Shown here piece by piece: positions 1 to 8,959 of a stretch of DNA of 64,000 bases. The stretch covers positions 87,252 through 151,251 of the forward strand of contig CM017456.1 in NCBI GenBank assembly GCA_007674295.1, in the 5' to 3' direction. Both the position numbers and the translations under genes were made by a program. The stretch comes from Antonospora locustae (taxonomy: Eukaryota > Microsporidia). Position 1 is the stretch's first letter. Each line of letters starts with the position of its first letter. The notes beneath the pieces are model-generated. The model did not search any database. It was not told where the DNA came from and saw only the letters and a list, made by a program, of their open reading frames with translations.

Positions 1-62
1 CTCAACAACCCAAGCACTCTCTTGCGCTACTCTGTGTCTGCATGTCCGCATATTTTGCATCT

Positions 63-749
63 CTATCTACTGAGGCTTATGAGCTCGTTCTGCTGATCAT
101 ACACAATGATCTCTTTCAGACATAGCTGATATACTAGCTTTAGCGCAACAATTCTATCCATTCCCATATCCTCCACGCTTCCAATACTTACATACTCGTT
201 TTCTATGAGCATTACAAACAGTCGTTTCAGGAGACTATCTTTCGACATATAAATTGTTTTTAAGAGTCTATCTCTTGCCATGAGCCTCTGTACTCGCTCG
301 TCGTGCTTCAGTATTGAAAAAAGTGTCACCTTGTCCAAGCTTGTTATTCTCTCTAGCCTTTCAACCTCCTTTACAATCTCCATTTGCTCTATGCTTGCAA
401 GCTCATAGTCGTTCTTCAAGTTTGCAAGCTTCACCTCAAGCTCGTCTATCTTCTCGTCCAGCCCTAAATATTCCTCTATGAGCTGGTTCTTCTTTATTAG
501 GCAGTCAAGATTCATCGGAATAAACGTAGAAATATTTACAAGATACACCAGCATGCTTCTGCAATGGTGTCTGGGGTCCAGCATCTCTTTGTCAATAACG
601 GGAAGGTCAAGTAGCTCGCATGTCTCCATAAATTCATCAAAGCTCCTGATTGCATCTATCTCTGGCAGCGTGTCTTCCACAAGACACACTGCTCTTACAT
701 GGTTTTTCACACATACTCTTACGTCTTCTATTATCTCTTCGAGCAACAT
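63..749 (-). CDS. Coiled-coil protein with winged-helix-like C-terminus, function unknown
   Basis: This 228-residue protein has no family I recognise. The middle (about residues 90-140) is a heptad-rich, charged coiled coil. The last 70 residues alternate short hydrophobic helices in a way that resembles a winged-helix domain. The frame is open upstream to 857, but that part is Cys-rich and overlaps the neighbouring start. I chose the ATG at 749, which has a CCC 11-14 bases upstream. It is transcribed divergently from the diflavin reductase, with only 60 bp between starts. A small kinetochore protein such as Nuf2 (CH-like head followed by a coiled coil) crossed my mind, but the resemblance is too weak to name it. 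Confidence 0.6.
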   Translation of the reverse strand: MLLEEIIEDVRVCVKNHVRAVCLVEDTLPEIDAIRSFDEFMETCELLDLPVIDKEMLDPRHHCRSMLVYLVNISTFIPMNLDCLIKKNQLIEEYLGLDEKIDELEVKLANLKNDYELASIEQMEIVKEVERLERITSLDKVTLFSILKHDERVQRLMARDRLLKTIYMSKDSLLKRLFVMLIENEYVSIGSVEDMGMDRIVALKLVYQLCLKEIIVYDQQNELISLSR

Positions 750-809
750 CGTGTTAGCGAGGGCTGCCTCGCATTCACAAAGAGCGCATGTACACAGCAC
801 ACAACCCTT

Positions 810-2690
810 ATGAGGATAGCAATTCTTTATGCAACACAGACAGGAAAGTCGGTTCATATATCGCGTATAATACAGCGTGCCATCATGTTTGGGTATGATT
901 CAGAAACATTGTACAATCTAGAAAGACAAGAAAGAAAGCACGATGTTATTGTCAGCGACATTAACAATGTCACAATTCGTCCACACAAGAGCCATATAGA
1001 AATACTATTTTACAACCATCTAGAAATAAGCTGGAATCTTGCAGCCAAGAGCTTTATAAAAGTAGAAGATTGTATCAAACTTGGCAATCTACACAGCAAT
1101 TGTAGGGAAAACGTGCGTATGTGTTTTGACTTTATCGTATTTGTAGTTTCTACACACGGGGATGGTGCACACCCATACTCACTCTCTCACTTTTGGAATA
1201 ACTTTGTTTCAATACCAAACTTTGCTGTGTTTGGACTTGGCGACTCAAGCTACGACAAGTTCAATTATTGCAGTAAAAGACTGTTCAATAGATTGTGCAT
1301 GAGCCACGGCGTCGGGTTTCGAAGAGGAGAAGGTGACGATCAGGATCCATGTGGTGTGTACACAGGATTAAGGGATTGGCTAGGTGACCTGTGTGCGTAT
1401 ATAGACGAGTTAGAGCACAACAAAGAAACTGAAGAGACAGACATGTGCAAAATAGAAAACATTCGCAGTATTACGGAAAACGTGCAAGACAGTCATATCA
1501 AAACTGACGCTGAAATTCCGAGTTTTCAAAACTCGGCAGAAAAGATGTATCAGTGCGCAGAGCTTGTAAACAAGGTGTTCCTGACACCCAAGGGCTATGA
1601 CAGACCCGTTCTAGAACTTTCTTTCAAGGTGGAAAAGTTCTGTGAAACTATAAGCATAGTTCCCAAAAATGGAAACGCAGAAGAGTTTGGAATGTTTTTG
1701 GGTGTGGAGAGCGAATGGCTAAGAGTTCTTGATTTTAACAGAGAGCCCTGTCAGCAGTTCTTTTTGCATCTGCACAAGTTTTTAATGCACAAATATATAG
1801 ATAGCTGCAATAATCGCATTTGTTATGCAACATCAAGAGACATAACAACCACAGACAGTAGCAGTACCATTGAACTACCATACAGCAACAATGTGCAACA
1901 TACGGAGATTTTGAACAACGCCGAACATTGGTTTCAGCTCACTGGTTGCAGCGTGCCTTTAACCACACTTCTTGCGCGTCTCTGGGATATTGGAACAGAC
2001 TACTCTTTGTATTTCAATTACGTAGTGAAGAGTAGGAGATCACTGTATAGCATTCTGAAGGAGCTAAACATAAAAGTAGACTTGCCGTTTCTTCTGGAGA
2101 ACCTGTCCTTGATTCATCCCAGGTACTATACAGCAATAAACACGGAAAACACATGCACCATTGTTGTGGCACTGCAAAAGAACGGGCTTTGTTCTGAGTA
2201 CTTAAAGTCTATGGCACTTGGACAGCGTCTGAGTATCGGATTACATAAAAGACATGTAGACATATCAGAAAAAATGTGTTTTGTCTGCACAGGCACTGGA
2301 ATAAGTGTTCCGCTTTCCATTCTACTTGGATTCACACGCAAGACTGCATGTTGCACTGCAGAAGAGCCGTCTGGGGTAAGGACATACGGACTGAGACATA
2401 GAGTACCGTTTCTAGAAATAAACCCGTACATAAAACTGCCAGTAATTGTGTATGGATTCAGATACAAAGAGAAGGACTTTCTCTACAAAGACATTTTGGA
2501 AAGACTGGCTACAGAGGGAAAAATTATTCTGCACACTGCTGTGTCTCGTGAGAACAGAGAGTATGTGCAAGACATTCTTGCTCGCTTGGACATAAAGCAC
2601 CACAGCGTGGTTGTTAGCGGGAACGCAGTGCTAAACAAGCACATAAGATGTGTGCTTTTAGACAAGAAGTTTCAATCTGAAACATGGTGA
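810..2690 (+). CDS. TAH18: NADPH-dependent diflavin oxidoreductase, Tah18 type
   Basis: This 626-residue protein has the full layout of the cytochrome P450 reductase family. A flavodoxin FMN loop (ATQTGKS) begins at residue 8. STHGDG (about 112) and FGLGDSSYDKFN (about 140) follow; the second is the signature of Tah18/NDOR1. The FAD-binding region has RYYTAIN near 437. The NADPH domain has CTGTGIS near 492 and a later VYGFRYKEKDFLY. In yeast Tah18 passes electrons from NADPH to Dre2 for cytosolic iron-sulfur cluster assembly. It fits with Isu1 in the same window. The frame is open back to 699, but the ATG at 810 starts the conserved flavodoxin strand and has CCC at 805-807. No membrane anchor is visible, which argues against a true P450 reductase. 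Confidence 0.88.
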   Translation: MRIAILYATQTGKSVHISRIIQRAIMFGYDSETLYNLERQERKHDVIVSDINNVTIRPHKSHIEILFYNHLEISWNLAAKSFIKVEDCIKLGNLHSNCRENVRMCFDFIVFVVSTHGDGAHPYSLSHFWNNFVSIPNFAVFGLGDSSYDKFNYCSKRLFNRLCMSHGVGFRRGEGDDQDPCGVYTGLRDWLGDLCAYIDELEHNKETEETDMCKIENIRSITENVQDSHIKTDAEIPSFQNSAEKMYQCAELVNKVFLTPKGYDRPVLELSFKVEKFCETISIVPKNGNAEEFGMFLGVESEWLRVLDFNREPCQQFFLHLHKFLMHKYIDSCNNRICYATSRDITTTDSSSTIELPYSNNVQHTEILNNAEHWFQLTGCSVPLTTLLARLWDIGTDYSLYFNYVVKSRRSLYSILKELNIKVDLPFLLENLSLIHPRYYTAINTENTCTIVVALQKNGLCSEYLKSMALGQRLSIGLHKRHVDISEKMCFVCTGTGISVPLSILLGFTRKTACCTAEEPSGVRTYGLRHRVPFLEINPYIKLPVIVYGFRYKEKDFLYKDILERLATEGKIILHTAVSRENREYVQDILARLDIKHHSVVVSGNAVLNKHIRCVLLDKKFQSETW

Positions 2691-3055
2691 CTGCACACAT
2701 GGCAACACGAAACTGAACACATACAGTGTATGCCAAGCTAATGATGAAGTAATTCTCTCGTACATAAAAATAAAGTTTTGATGTTCGCCTTGAGTTTGGA
2801 CTTTCAAGCATACTTTATTGAAAAGCAGGTAAGTAAAATATGTGTGTTTTGTGTCTCGTTGGCAGCCTCTATAAGTCACTTTTGCATGCACAAACCAATC
2901 CATGTACAGAATTTAGAACAGGCGTTATTACTTAGCTCACTTGTCATCGGAGCTTGTGTGGTGGCACAAAATGTCTTGGCAGGCCGCAAGACCTAACATT
3001 CTTTTCAGGTGTTAAACAATATCTCAGCACAAAGACATCACAAACCAACGCATCT
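2691..3055. other. Intergenic region containing one arm of an inverted repeat
   Basis: No gene is supported here. Bases 2934-3055 are the 3'-flanking part of a 195-bp segment that recurs, inverted and identical, near 17.2 kb. The rest is A+T-rich and contains AATAAA near 2769, possibly a poly(A) signal for the upstream reductase. Confidence 0.6.
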
Positions 3056-3128
3056 TTATTGAAGCGAAAAGAGCATGCTCGAGACAAACAGCAGCAGTCC
3101 ACTAAATGCCATCGCACTCACACCGTTT
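2934..3128 (-). repeat. 195-bp perfect inverted repeat, copy 1
   Basis: Read on the minus strand, this block is identical, base for base by eye, to plus-strand 17112-17306. It covers the last 24 codons of the small secreted protein gene, its stop codon and about 120 bp of 3' flank. Homology ends abruptly at both edges: coding sequence upstream and flank downstream are unrelated. This points to recent gene conversion or segmental duplication. Confidence 0.93.
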
Positions 3129-3301
3129 CTGGACTTTCTTGACCTCCTATTAGACGAATCATCTTTATTGTCATCATTTGATGAGGATTTATCATTGTCA
3201 TTTTTGTCAGGGTTTGAGCCGCTACCTGACTTTTCGTTGTCCTGGCAGCTAACTTTGACAAGAAGTGCAATCAGCAGTACTGCCCAAAACTCTCTCTTCA
3301 T
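3056..3301 (-). CDS. Small secreted or surface protein, mosaic family member 1
   Basis: This 81-residue protein has a clear signal peptide (hydrophobic AVLLIALLVKV, likely cut after the Ser-Cys region near residue 19). A short hydrophilic Ser/Asn/Asp/Lys-rich middle follows, ending in a basic patch. The C-terminal hydrophobic tail (SGLLLFVSSMLFSL) could be a GPI-attachment signal or membrane anchor. The start at 3301 is chosen because CCC lies four bases before that ATG and the same layout is seen in member 3. The N-terminal half matches member 3 (17458); the C-terminal half is identical to member 2 (16756). The function is unknown. Exposure on the spore or cell surface is inferred. Confidence 0.8.
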   Translation of the reverse strand: MKREFWAVLLIALLVKVSCQDNEKSGSGSNPDKNDNDKSSSNDDNKDDSSNRRSRKSRNGVSAMAFSGLLLFVSSMLFSLQ

Positions 3302-3684
3302 TGAGGGCATTCTGCACAACTATTTATACTTTTGAAAATCAAACTTCTGTTTTCGAATTTATTAATTTTTGTTCTATTTTCAAAAATAGAATCAATATGA
3401 AATGTTTGTTTGCCCAAAATAAAGCAATTTAAATTAAAGTAAGAATTAAATGTAGAACACAGATGACAATGTAAATTAAAATGATGCAAAACAATAAGTG
3501 TTGAAAGTGTCAGGTCAGGGTGATACTATGGTGCAGCCTTGCCTTGTGTTTCTAACATAGGTAAATGGTTTATACCACTAGACTCAACTTTCCAAGTATT
3601 TGCATTGCAATTGGTCTGTAATGTGTGCTAAAAAGTCTGTCATTCTTTTCACCAAATAAAATATGTGTCCTTACTCAAGATTAG
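3302..3684. other. Intergenic region with family promoter block
   Basis: The first 70 bp hold promoter elements shared with the other two family members: a TATAAATAG-like box at about 3316-3327 (minus strand) and an A+T block at about 3351-3369. The remainder up to the Utp21-like gene is A+T-rich with no supported gene. Confidence 0.55.
3316..3369 (-). promoter_or_regulatory. Shared promoter of the mosaic secreted family (copy 1)
   Basis: On the minus strand a block close to AAATTAATAAGTTC lies about 68 bp before the ATG, then TTTGATTTTCAAA, then TATAAATAG about 20 bp before the ATG. The same three blocks at the same spacing precede member 3. The first block also precedes member 2 at 64 bp. 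Confidence 0.6.
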
Positions 3685-5760
3685 CTAGACAAGTTCTCGA
3701 ACTCTCTTGTGAAACTCGACTATTCCAATGGTTTCAAGACACATTTCTTCCACCTCTTCCCACTTTTTGCTGTAGAAATCTATAAATTTCTCTATTTGTT
3801 TGTAATCCTTCTTGTCTATACCAACCTCTCCTAGCACTTTTTGTGCCCTAAAGAAGTCCTTGTCAAAAATCTCAATCAGGTAATTCTGGTCGTCGCACTT
3901 TCTGAACTCAATGTTCTGTGCAGGAAGAGAAGCAGGTTGTGCAAGGTAGTCATTGAGCATTGCATTGTTGTAGTAAGTGCATACGGTGCCATCATTGAAA
4001 AGCACAAATAAAAAGTCATGGTTCACAGAAAACAAAGCTGAACGTGGTGTCTTTTCAAACTGCACTCTATCCAGTACATTTCCCGATGCAATATCTATCA
4101 GTAGAAGCTCTGGAGTAAGAATTCCAACCATTCTCAGGTCTTTAGTAACAAAGTAGTCAATCGCCTGGTACTCGAACTTTCGCACTAGTTTCAACGAATT
4201 TACATCGACCATAACCACCTTTTTGTCTGTGTTTATGAACAACATGTTTCCGTACCTTTTCATCTTTTTACCGCCAGCTACATCTATCTCGCCAAGCATA
4301 TTACCTTCAAAGCTCAAAACCAAAACTTTCTCCAGCACTGCCACATATATCTTTTGTTGAATTATTGCAATGTCCAAAATGCACAGACCACTAACTGCTA
4401 TATTGGCCTCTTCTCTGGACTGTTTGTTGCAGTTCTGCATGTATGCACAGCGAATCATGCCTATTCTGGACACCACACGCCGCGATACTACGTTAAAGAC
4501 CTTCAATTCCTTCCTTCCATATGCACAAAACGGATGTTCAAATCCTAGATGCTCGAATTCAAAGTCGCTGCTAGTGTTTACAAGTCTTCCATTTTTTTTA
4601 TCAAAGTCAAGAAGAAAGATGTTCGAATATCCTGACACAACAACCTCTTCTTTGTCCACTCTTATCTTGTTTATGTTTCTCATGTCTTTGCATGAAAAGC
4701 GAAATGTTAGATCGTCCTTGTAAATGTTAATTCCTATTACACTGTTTTCCTCCATCAGAACCATGTGTTTTGTGCTTATAATGTCCATACACTCAATTTT
4801 ACTGTGCAGAACTCTCCTATGAACCAATATTGGTTTGTAGCCTTCCATGGAATAGAACTCGAGGTTCTGCCCCGCAGATATAAGATCTTTTTGTCCTGGC
4901 AGAAAGCACGCCCAGTGAATATCTTTTAGCTCTGCAACACACTTCAGCCTGGAAAGCTCGAAAATGTATGTGTTTTCGTTACAGCATATCATGTATGGTT
5001 CTGTGTCTGTTCTGAAGGATACGTGCCTCACTCCAGAGACCCTTATTATAAACATCTCCTTGTTCTGCCTTAGATTGAAAAACACAATATCGGTCTCGCG
5101 CAACAGGGCCACCACATCTATCAACGGTGTCTGCACTGCCTGTCTTACATTGCATATGTTAAATGTATAAATGACCTTTCGAGACACAACATTGTAGATC
5201 TGCATTTTGTTGTCATATACAATGAGAACCTTGTTGATGTAGGTTGCTGGATGCATTATACAGCGTATTCTATTTGCATCTTTTTCATTCCTCACATCAC
5301 CTTCTATCACATACAAGATGCTGAAATGGTCCATAACGATCACTGCATTCGTACTCATGGCTAGAACAACAAAAGGCCCTACAAACAGCATGCACTCTAT
5401 GACCAGTCCGGCATACTCGTTCTTATACACCTCGTTGCCCTGTATCAGAGACACTGTGTATCCAACGCCGTCATACACAATCTTATGTGCACTTTCTGTT
5501 TCTCCCCTGTTTACAACATATATTATATTATCGCTTGTCACATACAAGCGATTGTCGCGATGCAAAATCTGTTTTGTTTTTCTTCTGAAGCTGGGTCCTT
5601 CAAAAATGAGGTTAAATGTCTTTGCATTGTAAACTCTAACGGCACTTGAAACAGCTGCCATGTAGAAGACACCTCCCATTTCATAAACTACAAAGTTGTC
5701 TGGGTTTTCAAGAAGCGTGCGCGTGTAAGTGAACAATCCGTTCTTTGTGCTCTTGATCAT
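3685..5760 (-). CDS. UTP21: WD40-type SSU processome protein, Utp21/WDR36-like
   Basis: This 691-residue protein is built of repeated beta-strand blades. Its opening (a start motif, then YNAKTFNLIFEGP) resembles the beginning of Utp21/WDR36. The last 90 residues form a charged helical domain ending KRVRELV, in the place of the Utp21 C-terminal domain. In yeast Utp21 belongs to the UTP-B complex, which binds pre-rRNA during small-subunit assembly in the nucleolus. Few canonical Trp-Asp dipeptides remain, so the propeller is divergent, and the protein is about 250 residues shorter than yeast Utp21. CCC lies immediately upstream of the ATG (CCCATATG). Another double-propeller Utp protein is the main alternative. 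Confidence 0.6.
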   Translation of the reverse strand: MIKSTKNGLFTYTRTLLENPDNFVVYEMGGVFYMAAVSSAVRVYNAKTFNLIFEGPSFRRKTKQILHRDNRLYVTSDNIIYVVNRGETESAHKIVYDGVGYTVSLIQGNEVYKNEYAGLVIECMLFVGPFVVLAMSTNAVIVMDHFSILYVIEGDVRNEKDANRIRCIMHPATYINKVLIVYDNKMQIYNVVSRKVIYTFNICNVRQAVQTPLIDVVALLRETDIVFFNLRQNKEMFIIRVSGVRHVSFRTDTEPYMICCNENTYIFELSRLKCVAELKDIHWACFLPGQKDLISAGQNLEFYSMEGYKPILVHRRVLHSKIECMDIISTKHMVLMEENSVIGINIYKDDLTFRFSCKDMRNINKIRVDKEEVVVSGYSNIFLLDFDKKNGRLVNTSSDFEFEHLGFEHPFCAYGRKELKVFNVVSRRVVSRIGMIRCAYMQNCNKQSREEANIAVSGLCILDIAIIQQKIYVAVLEKVLVLSFEGNMLGEIDVAGGKKMKRYGNMLFINTDKKVVMVDVNSLKLVRKFEYQAIDYFVTKDLRMVGILTPELLLIDIASGNVLDRVQFEKTPRSALFSVNHDFLFVLFNDGTVCTYYNNAMLNDYLAQPASLPAQNIEFRKCDDQNYLIEIFDKDFFRAQKVLGEVGIDKKDYKQIEKFIDFYSKKWEEVEEMCLETIGIVEFHKRVRELV

Positions 5761-6076
5761 ATGGGTACTTATGTTTTAAGAGTAAGACTTTCTCTCAATA
5801 TATAGATGCATCTGCAGTTGGGTCTGCAGAATTTCAACCTAACTATTTTGAACAATTCGCCTTTTCTTTACCGATTACGTTGTTACAACAAAAAAAGGTA
5901 AAGTTTGTAGCATCACTACACATCGTCAAACGATATGTTCAAAATCACATAGCAGCTGCTGGTTTTACTGCAGACAACTTCTGGTGCAAAAGTGTACCTC
6001 TGGTGCATTTCAGTTATTGGGATACCCTATGTCCTCTCACTACTACTGTAATAAAAAGGACAAAAAGAAAGCCCCA
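5761..6076. other. Divergent intergenic region
   Basis: This is the shared 5' region of the Utp21-like and Arf-like genes. The plus frame is open from 5984, but no start before 6077 carries the CCC signal. No gene is supported. Confidence 0.5.
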
Positions 6077-6586
6077 ATGGGGTTCGTCTACTCGTTTTGC
6101 TACAAGGAAAAGAAGTACTTTCTTGTTATACTTGGAATAGACAAGAAGTTCAAAAAGAAGGTATTTGCAAGGCTTACTGGATCAGAACCTGCCCTTGAGA
6201 GTAAGTCGCGGTATGAGGAAAAAAAAGTGTATGTGGGTGGTCTTAGTACAATAGTGTGCTGCCTGGATGACGACAACATAACACACGAACTTTGGACTGT
6301 GCATGTGAACTGTGCGAATGCATGTGTATTTGTATGCAATCCAGACCTAGAAAGCCAAGAGCACATTGAAAAGACATTTGAATGGCAGTTTGGAAAGAAG
6401 TTAGACAAACAAGACTTCTGTGTTCTGATCATTGTCCATTCCAAATCAAGGTTCACGGGGCCTATTCTGAACAACTACAACAACCTAAAGAACGTCTGCA
6501 TGCTGCGCATAGATGAAGGTTGCACGAAGCAGGACGAGCAGATTGATCAGGGCGTTGAATGGCTGGTAAACAACATGCAAACTTAG
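6077..6586 (+). CDS. Degenerate Arf/Arl-family GTPase-like protein
   Basis: This 169-residue protein lines up with Arf along its whole length. It has a Gly at position 2 for myristoylation (MGFVYSF), a first strand YFLVILGID, an LW dipeptide where Arf has PLW, the strand CVFVCNPD where Arf has the LIFVVDSND strand, and an ending VEWLVNNM like Arf's LDWLSNQL. The nucleotide-binding motifs are eroded. The P-loop GxxxxGK[ST] reads GIDKKFKK, the WDVGGQ switch II is missing, and NKxD reads HSKS. It probably cannot bind GTP normally. CCCC directly precedes the ATG at 6077, which also supplies Gly2. It lies next to a GRASP gene, so a Golgi or vesicle role is plausible. Confidence 0.65.
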   Translation: MGFVYSFCYKEKKYFLVILGIDKKFKKKVFARLTGSEPALESKSRYEEKKVYVGGLSTIVCCLDDDNITHELWTVHVNCANACVFVCNPDLESQEHIEKTFEWQFGKKLDKQDFCVLIIVHSKSRFTGPILNNYNNLKNVCMLRIDEGCTKQDEQIDQGVEWLVNNMQT

Positions 6587-6808
6587 TAAAGATGTTTCTT
6601 ACCCTACAAAGCCATTGTCTCAGTATGTGTGACACGAGGATTAGAAAGTATTTGGTATTTTGCAAGGTGTTTCTATATTGCATTAGCTGACATTTGTGCA
6701 GTGAAGATGGAAAACTGCTGAGTGTGTTTGCTTGAGTCCAAGAAGTGAATCAGACTCAAGTTCTTAAAAGGCAGCAGGTGCGATACAAATAATTAATAAA
6801 AAACCCCC

Positions 6809-8143
6809 ATGGGAACCACACAATCATCTGTGAAAAGGTGTCTGGTTGTTCTGCGTGTGAATGACAACTCTAGATGCTTTCCGCACATCTCTCCATTCAT
6901 ACATGCGATTGTCAAGTACAATTCCATTCCAATTCAATCTGAGGACGATATCAAGAAAATGGCAACACAGCGTTATCTGGACCTGGAAATACTTGACCTC
7001 ATAAACGGAACAACGAAGAACCTCGCTGTGGAAACGCCTCTCGGCATCGGCGTTAAGTTCTGCGTACCACGGCTGCTTGAGCTAAAGGTTCTTGAGATAG
7101 AGAAGGGGTCTCCTGCGGAGAAAAGGATCACCGAAGGTGACTTTGTGGTAGGCATCGAAAACTTTTATTTTGAAACAAATGACGAGTTTTTCTACGCCAT
7201 TTACAGAAACAGAGGCGCTATGCTCAACTTTATAGTATATAGAGAGGGACAGGTAAGACGCGTTCCTATAAAGCTGAACACAAGTGAGCCCTTTTTGGGT
7301 GCAGTATTTGGTGAAGGAATACTCATGACAGCAGTGAGGTCTGGGAACGTGGTAAACATTGGCACACAGAGGGAGTACCAGCTTTGTGTTAGCGGAGCGG
7401 CATCTGAAGACACAAGCGATGTGCAGTACAACACAGAAAAAATGGCAAATGGAAAACTGCAAGGTGCAGAAGGCGAGGCACCTGACAGCAGTAATGTAAC
7501 TTGCAGTCAAGGAAGCAATAGCAAAGTGGAGTGCGCTGAAGAGCGGGTTCAAGAAATGAAAAACAATGGTAACACAAATACAGAGACATATGTACAGGTC
7601 AATAATATTCAAGAGACAAAGTCCACAAATGAAGGAAATGCTGAGTGTATCGCGGAAGGAGAACACCGGTTTTCAGGTGCAAACAAAGGTCAAGGTGCGA
7701 ACGAGACGCCATGTGACAGCGAACCATCCCAGAGAAGCACGTCCATGTGTAAAACTACTTGTCCTGAGCATGCAGAAGTTACATGCAGTGTTGTAATGCA
7801 CGAAAATTACTTTTCAAAGTCTAAATATAATGAGTCTATCAGTGTCCTTGGCACGCACCAGCTGAATATTTCCACAGAACATATTGAATCTCAAAAGGAT
7901 ATCTTTACTGACAGAAATGAAGTCATTAGTGATCATGTACATGCAACCAATGAAGTGTCTGATCTGGACACCAGTCAAGCTACGTCTGCAGACCATGTAT
8001 ACTCTCTTTGTAATTCAGAAACAACTCTAGAGGATGGTATGCGTACCTGTCCTATAATTGGTGAATACTCAAATGAGGATAAGATAAGGCTTCTCGAAAC
8101 ACTGACTGGATCCAAAAGTGAAAACACGTCTGAGCCAGAATGA
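6809..8143 (+). CDS. GRH1: Golgi reassembly stacking protein homologue (GRASP/Grh1)
   Basis: The first 180 residues of this 444-residue protein match the GRASP domain: MG with Gly2 for myristoylation, LRVNDNS, a first PDZ-like fold, then LGIGVKFC and a second PDZ starting LKVLEIEKGSPAEK, ending with FLGAVFGEGIL like the LGCGIGYG segment of GRASP55/65. The remaining 260 residues are Ser/Thr/Asn/Glu-rich and disordered, like the regulatory tail of GRASPs. In yeast Grh1 sits on early Golgi and ER exit sites and acts in unconventional secretion. Five C residues immediately precede the ATG. The upstream neighbour also begins MG and is Arf-like. Confidence 0.78.
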   Translation: MGTTQSSVKRCLVVLRVNDNSRCFPHISPFIHAIVKYNSIPIQSEDDIKKMATQRYLDLEILDLINGTTKNLAVETPLGIGVKFCVPRLLELKVLEIEKGSPAEKRITEGDFVVGIENFYFETNDEFFYAIYRNRGAMLNFIVYREGQVRRVPIKLNTSEPFLGAVFGEGILMTAVRSGNVVNIGTQREYQLCVSGAASEDTSDVQYNTEKMANGKLQGAEGEAPDSSNVTCSQGSNSKVECAEERVQEMKNNGNTNTETYVQVNNIQETKSTNEGNAECIAEGEHRFSGANKGQGANETPCDSEPSQRSTSMCKTTCPEHAEVTCSVVMHENYFSKSKYNESISVLGTHQLNISTEHIESQKDIFTDRNEVISDHVHATNEVSDLDTSQATSADHVYSLCNSETTLEDGMRTCPIIGEYSNEDKIRLLETLTGSKSENTSEPE

Positions 8144-8244
8144 AATTTGGACTACCTCTGCTGCAAACAATATATAAAAAATGTCGTCAACAAAGAGCAA
8201 GACATGGTTTTGCATGGCATCTAGCTCATCAGAAACAGCGCAGT

Positions 8245-8517
8245 TTACTGCTGTGCATTGAGACTCTCGCAAATTTTCTGAAATGCATTTGATATTCTGG
8301 ACTGTATGTAGGGAGACCCACCGTTGCTGGGGGAATTTCTATTATAATGCATTTCAAAAGCATTTCGAGCCAATACAAGGTCGTTTTCTTTTATGTTCAG
8401 AATACTCAACGATTCCTGCATTGTTATTGCTCTAGTGGCTGGGAAGAAATGGCACACAGTGTTCGTAAACGCTCTTGCTAAAACCTGAATGCTGTCTAGA
8501 ACTATTTCGCGCAGCAT
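8245..8517 (-). CDS. PAM16: Mitosomal import motor subunit Pam16/Tim16
   Basis: This 90-residue protein matches Pam16 (Magmas). It has an N-terminal hydrophobic helix (LDSIQVLARAFTNTV), then ITMQESLSILNI, then a J-like domain ending GGSPYIQSRISNAF. The J-like domain has no HPD tripeptide, as expected for Pam16. In other eukaryotes Pam16 pairs with Pam18 on the inner membrane and controls Hsp70 at the TIM23 channel. The frame is open to 8586, but CCC abuts the ATG at 8517, giving a protein of the usual start point. A Pam18 gene is found at 40.4 kb. Confidence 0.85.
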   Translation of the reverse strand: MLREIVLDSIQVLARAFTNTVCHFFPATRAITMQESLSILNIKENDLVLARNAFEMHYNRNSPSNGGSPYIQSRISNAFQKICESLNAQQ

Positions 8518-8959
8518 GGGCGGTGTCATTTTTTGTTTATCTTTGCAAAGCACGAGATGCCAGTAATTGTGATAGTATCTGAACAAACATAGACCAAGGC
8601 TTTCTTGTTGAGTCGTGCTGCCTCAACAACGATAGCGAACTGTCTTAATGTTATATAAAAAGAACTCTCTACTCTGCATGTCCAACAAGCCACGAAAAAC
8701 ATACCTCTTGTATTTGTTGTATGAAAATCTTCTAAACACTAAGTATCAACTATACAAAAACATAGCGATGTCTCCACATTAATGCATACAACAAAGCAAC
8801 GGCTCTTTGTGGTTTCTATCAAAGTCTTATTGCTATTTCCGTGCAGACATATGGTGCCAGGCAGCTTTTTTACTATCTTGCAGCTTAAAACACAAACGGA
8901 ACAGCTCTCAAACAAGAACGTTTTGGATTAAAATAAATAAGATAGACTACTTGAAAGAC
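8518..8959. other. Intergenic region
   Basis: This A+T-rich spacer lies between two divergent genes. The plus frame is open from 8807 into the next gene, but that extension lacks a CCC signal and breaks the signal peptide. Nothing else is seen. Confidence 0.5.

Noticed and set aside
810..2690. Cytochrome P450 reductase or sulfite reductase identity for the diflavin protein
   Set aside because: There is no membrane anchor and no sulfite-reductase-specific region, and FGLGDSSYDKFN matches the Tah18 subgroup.
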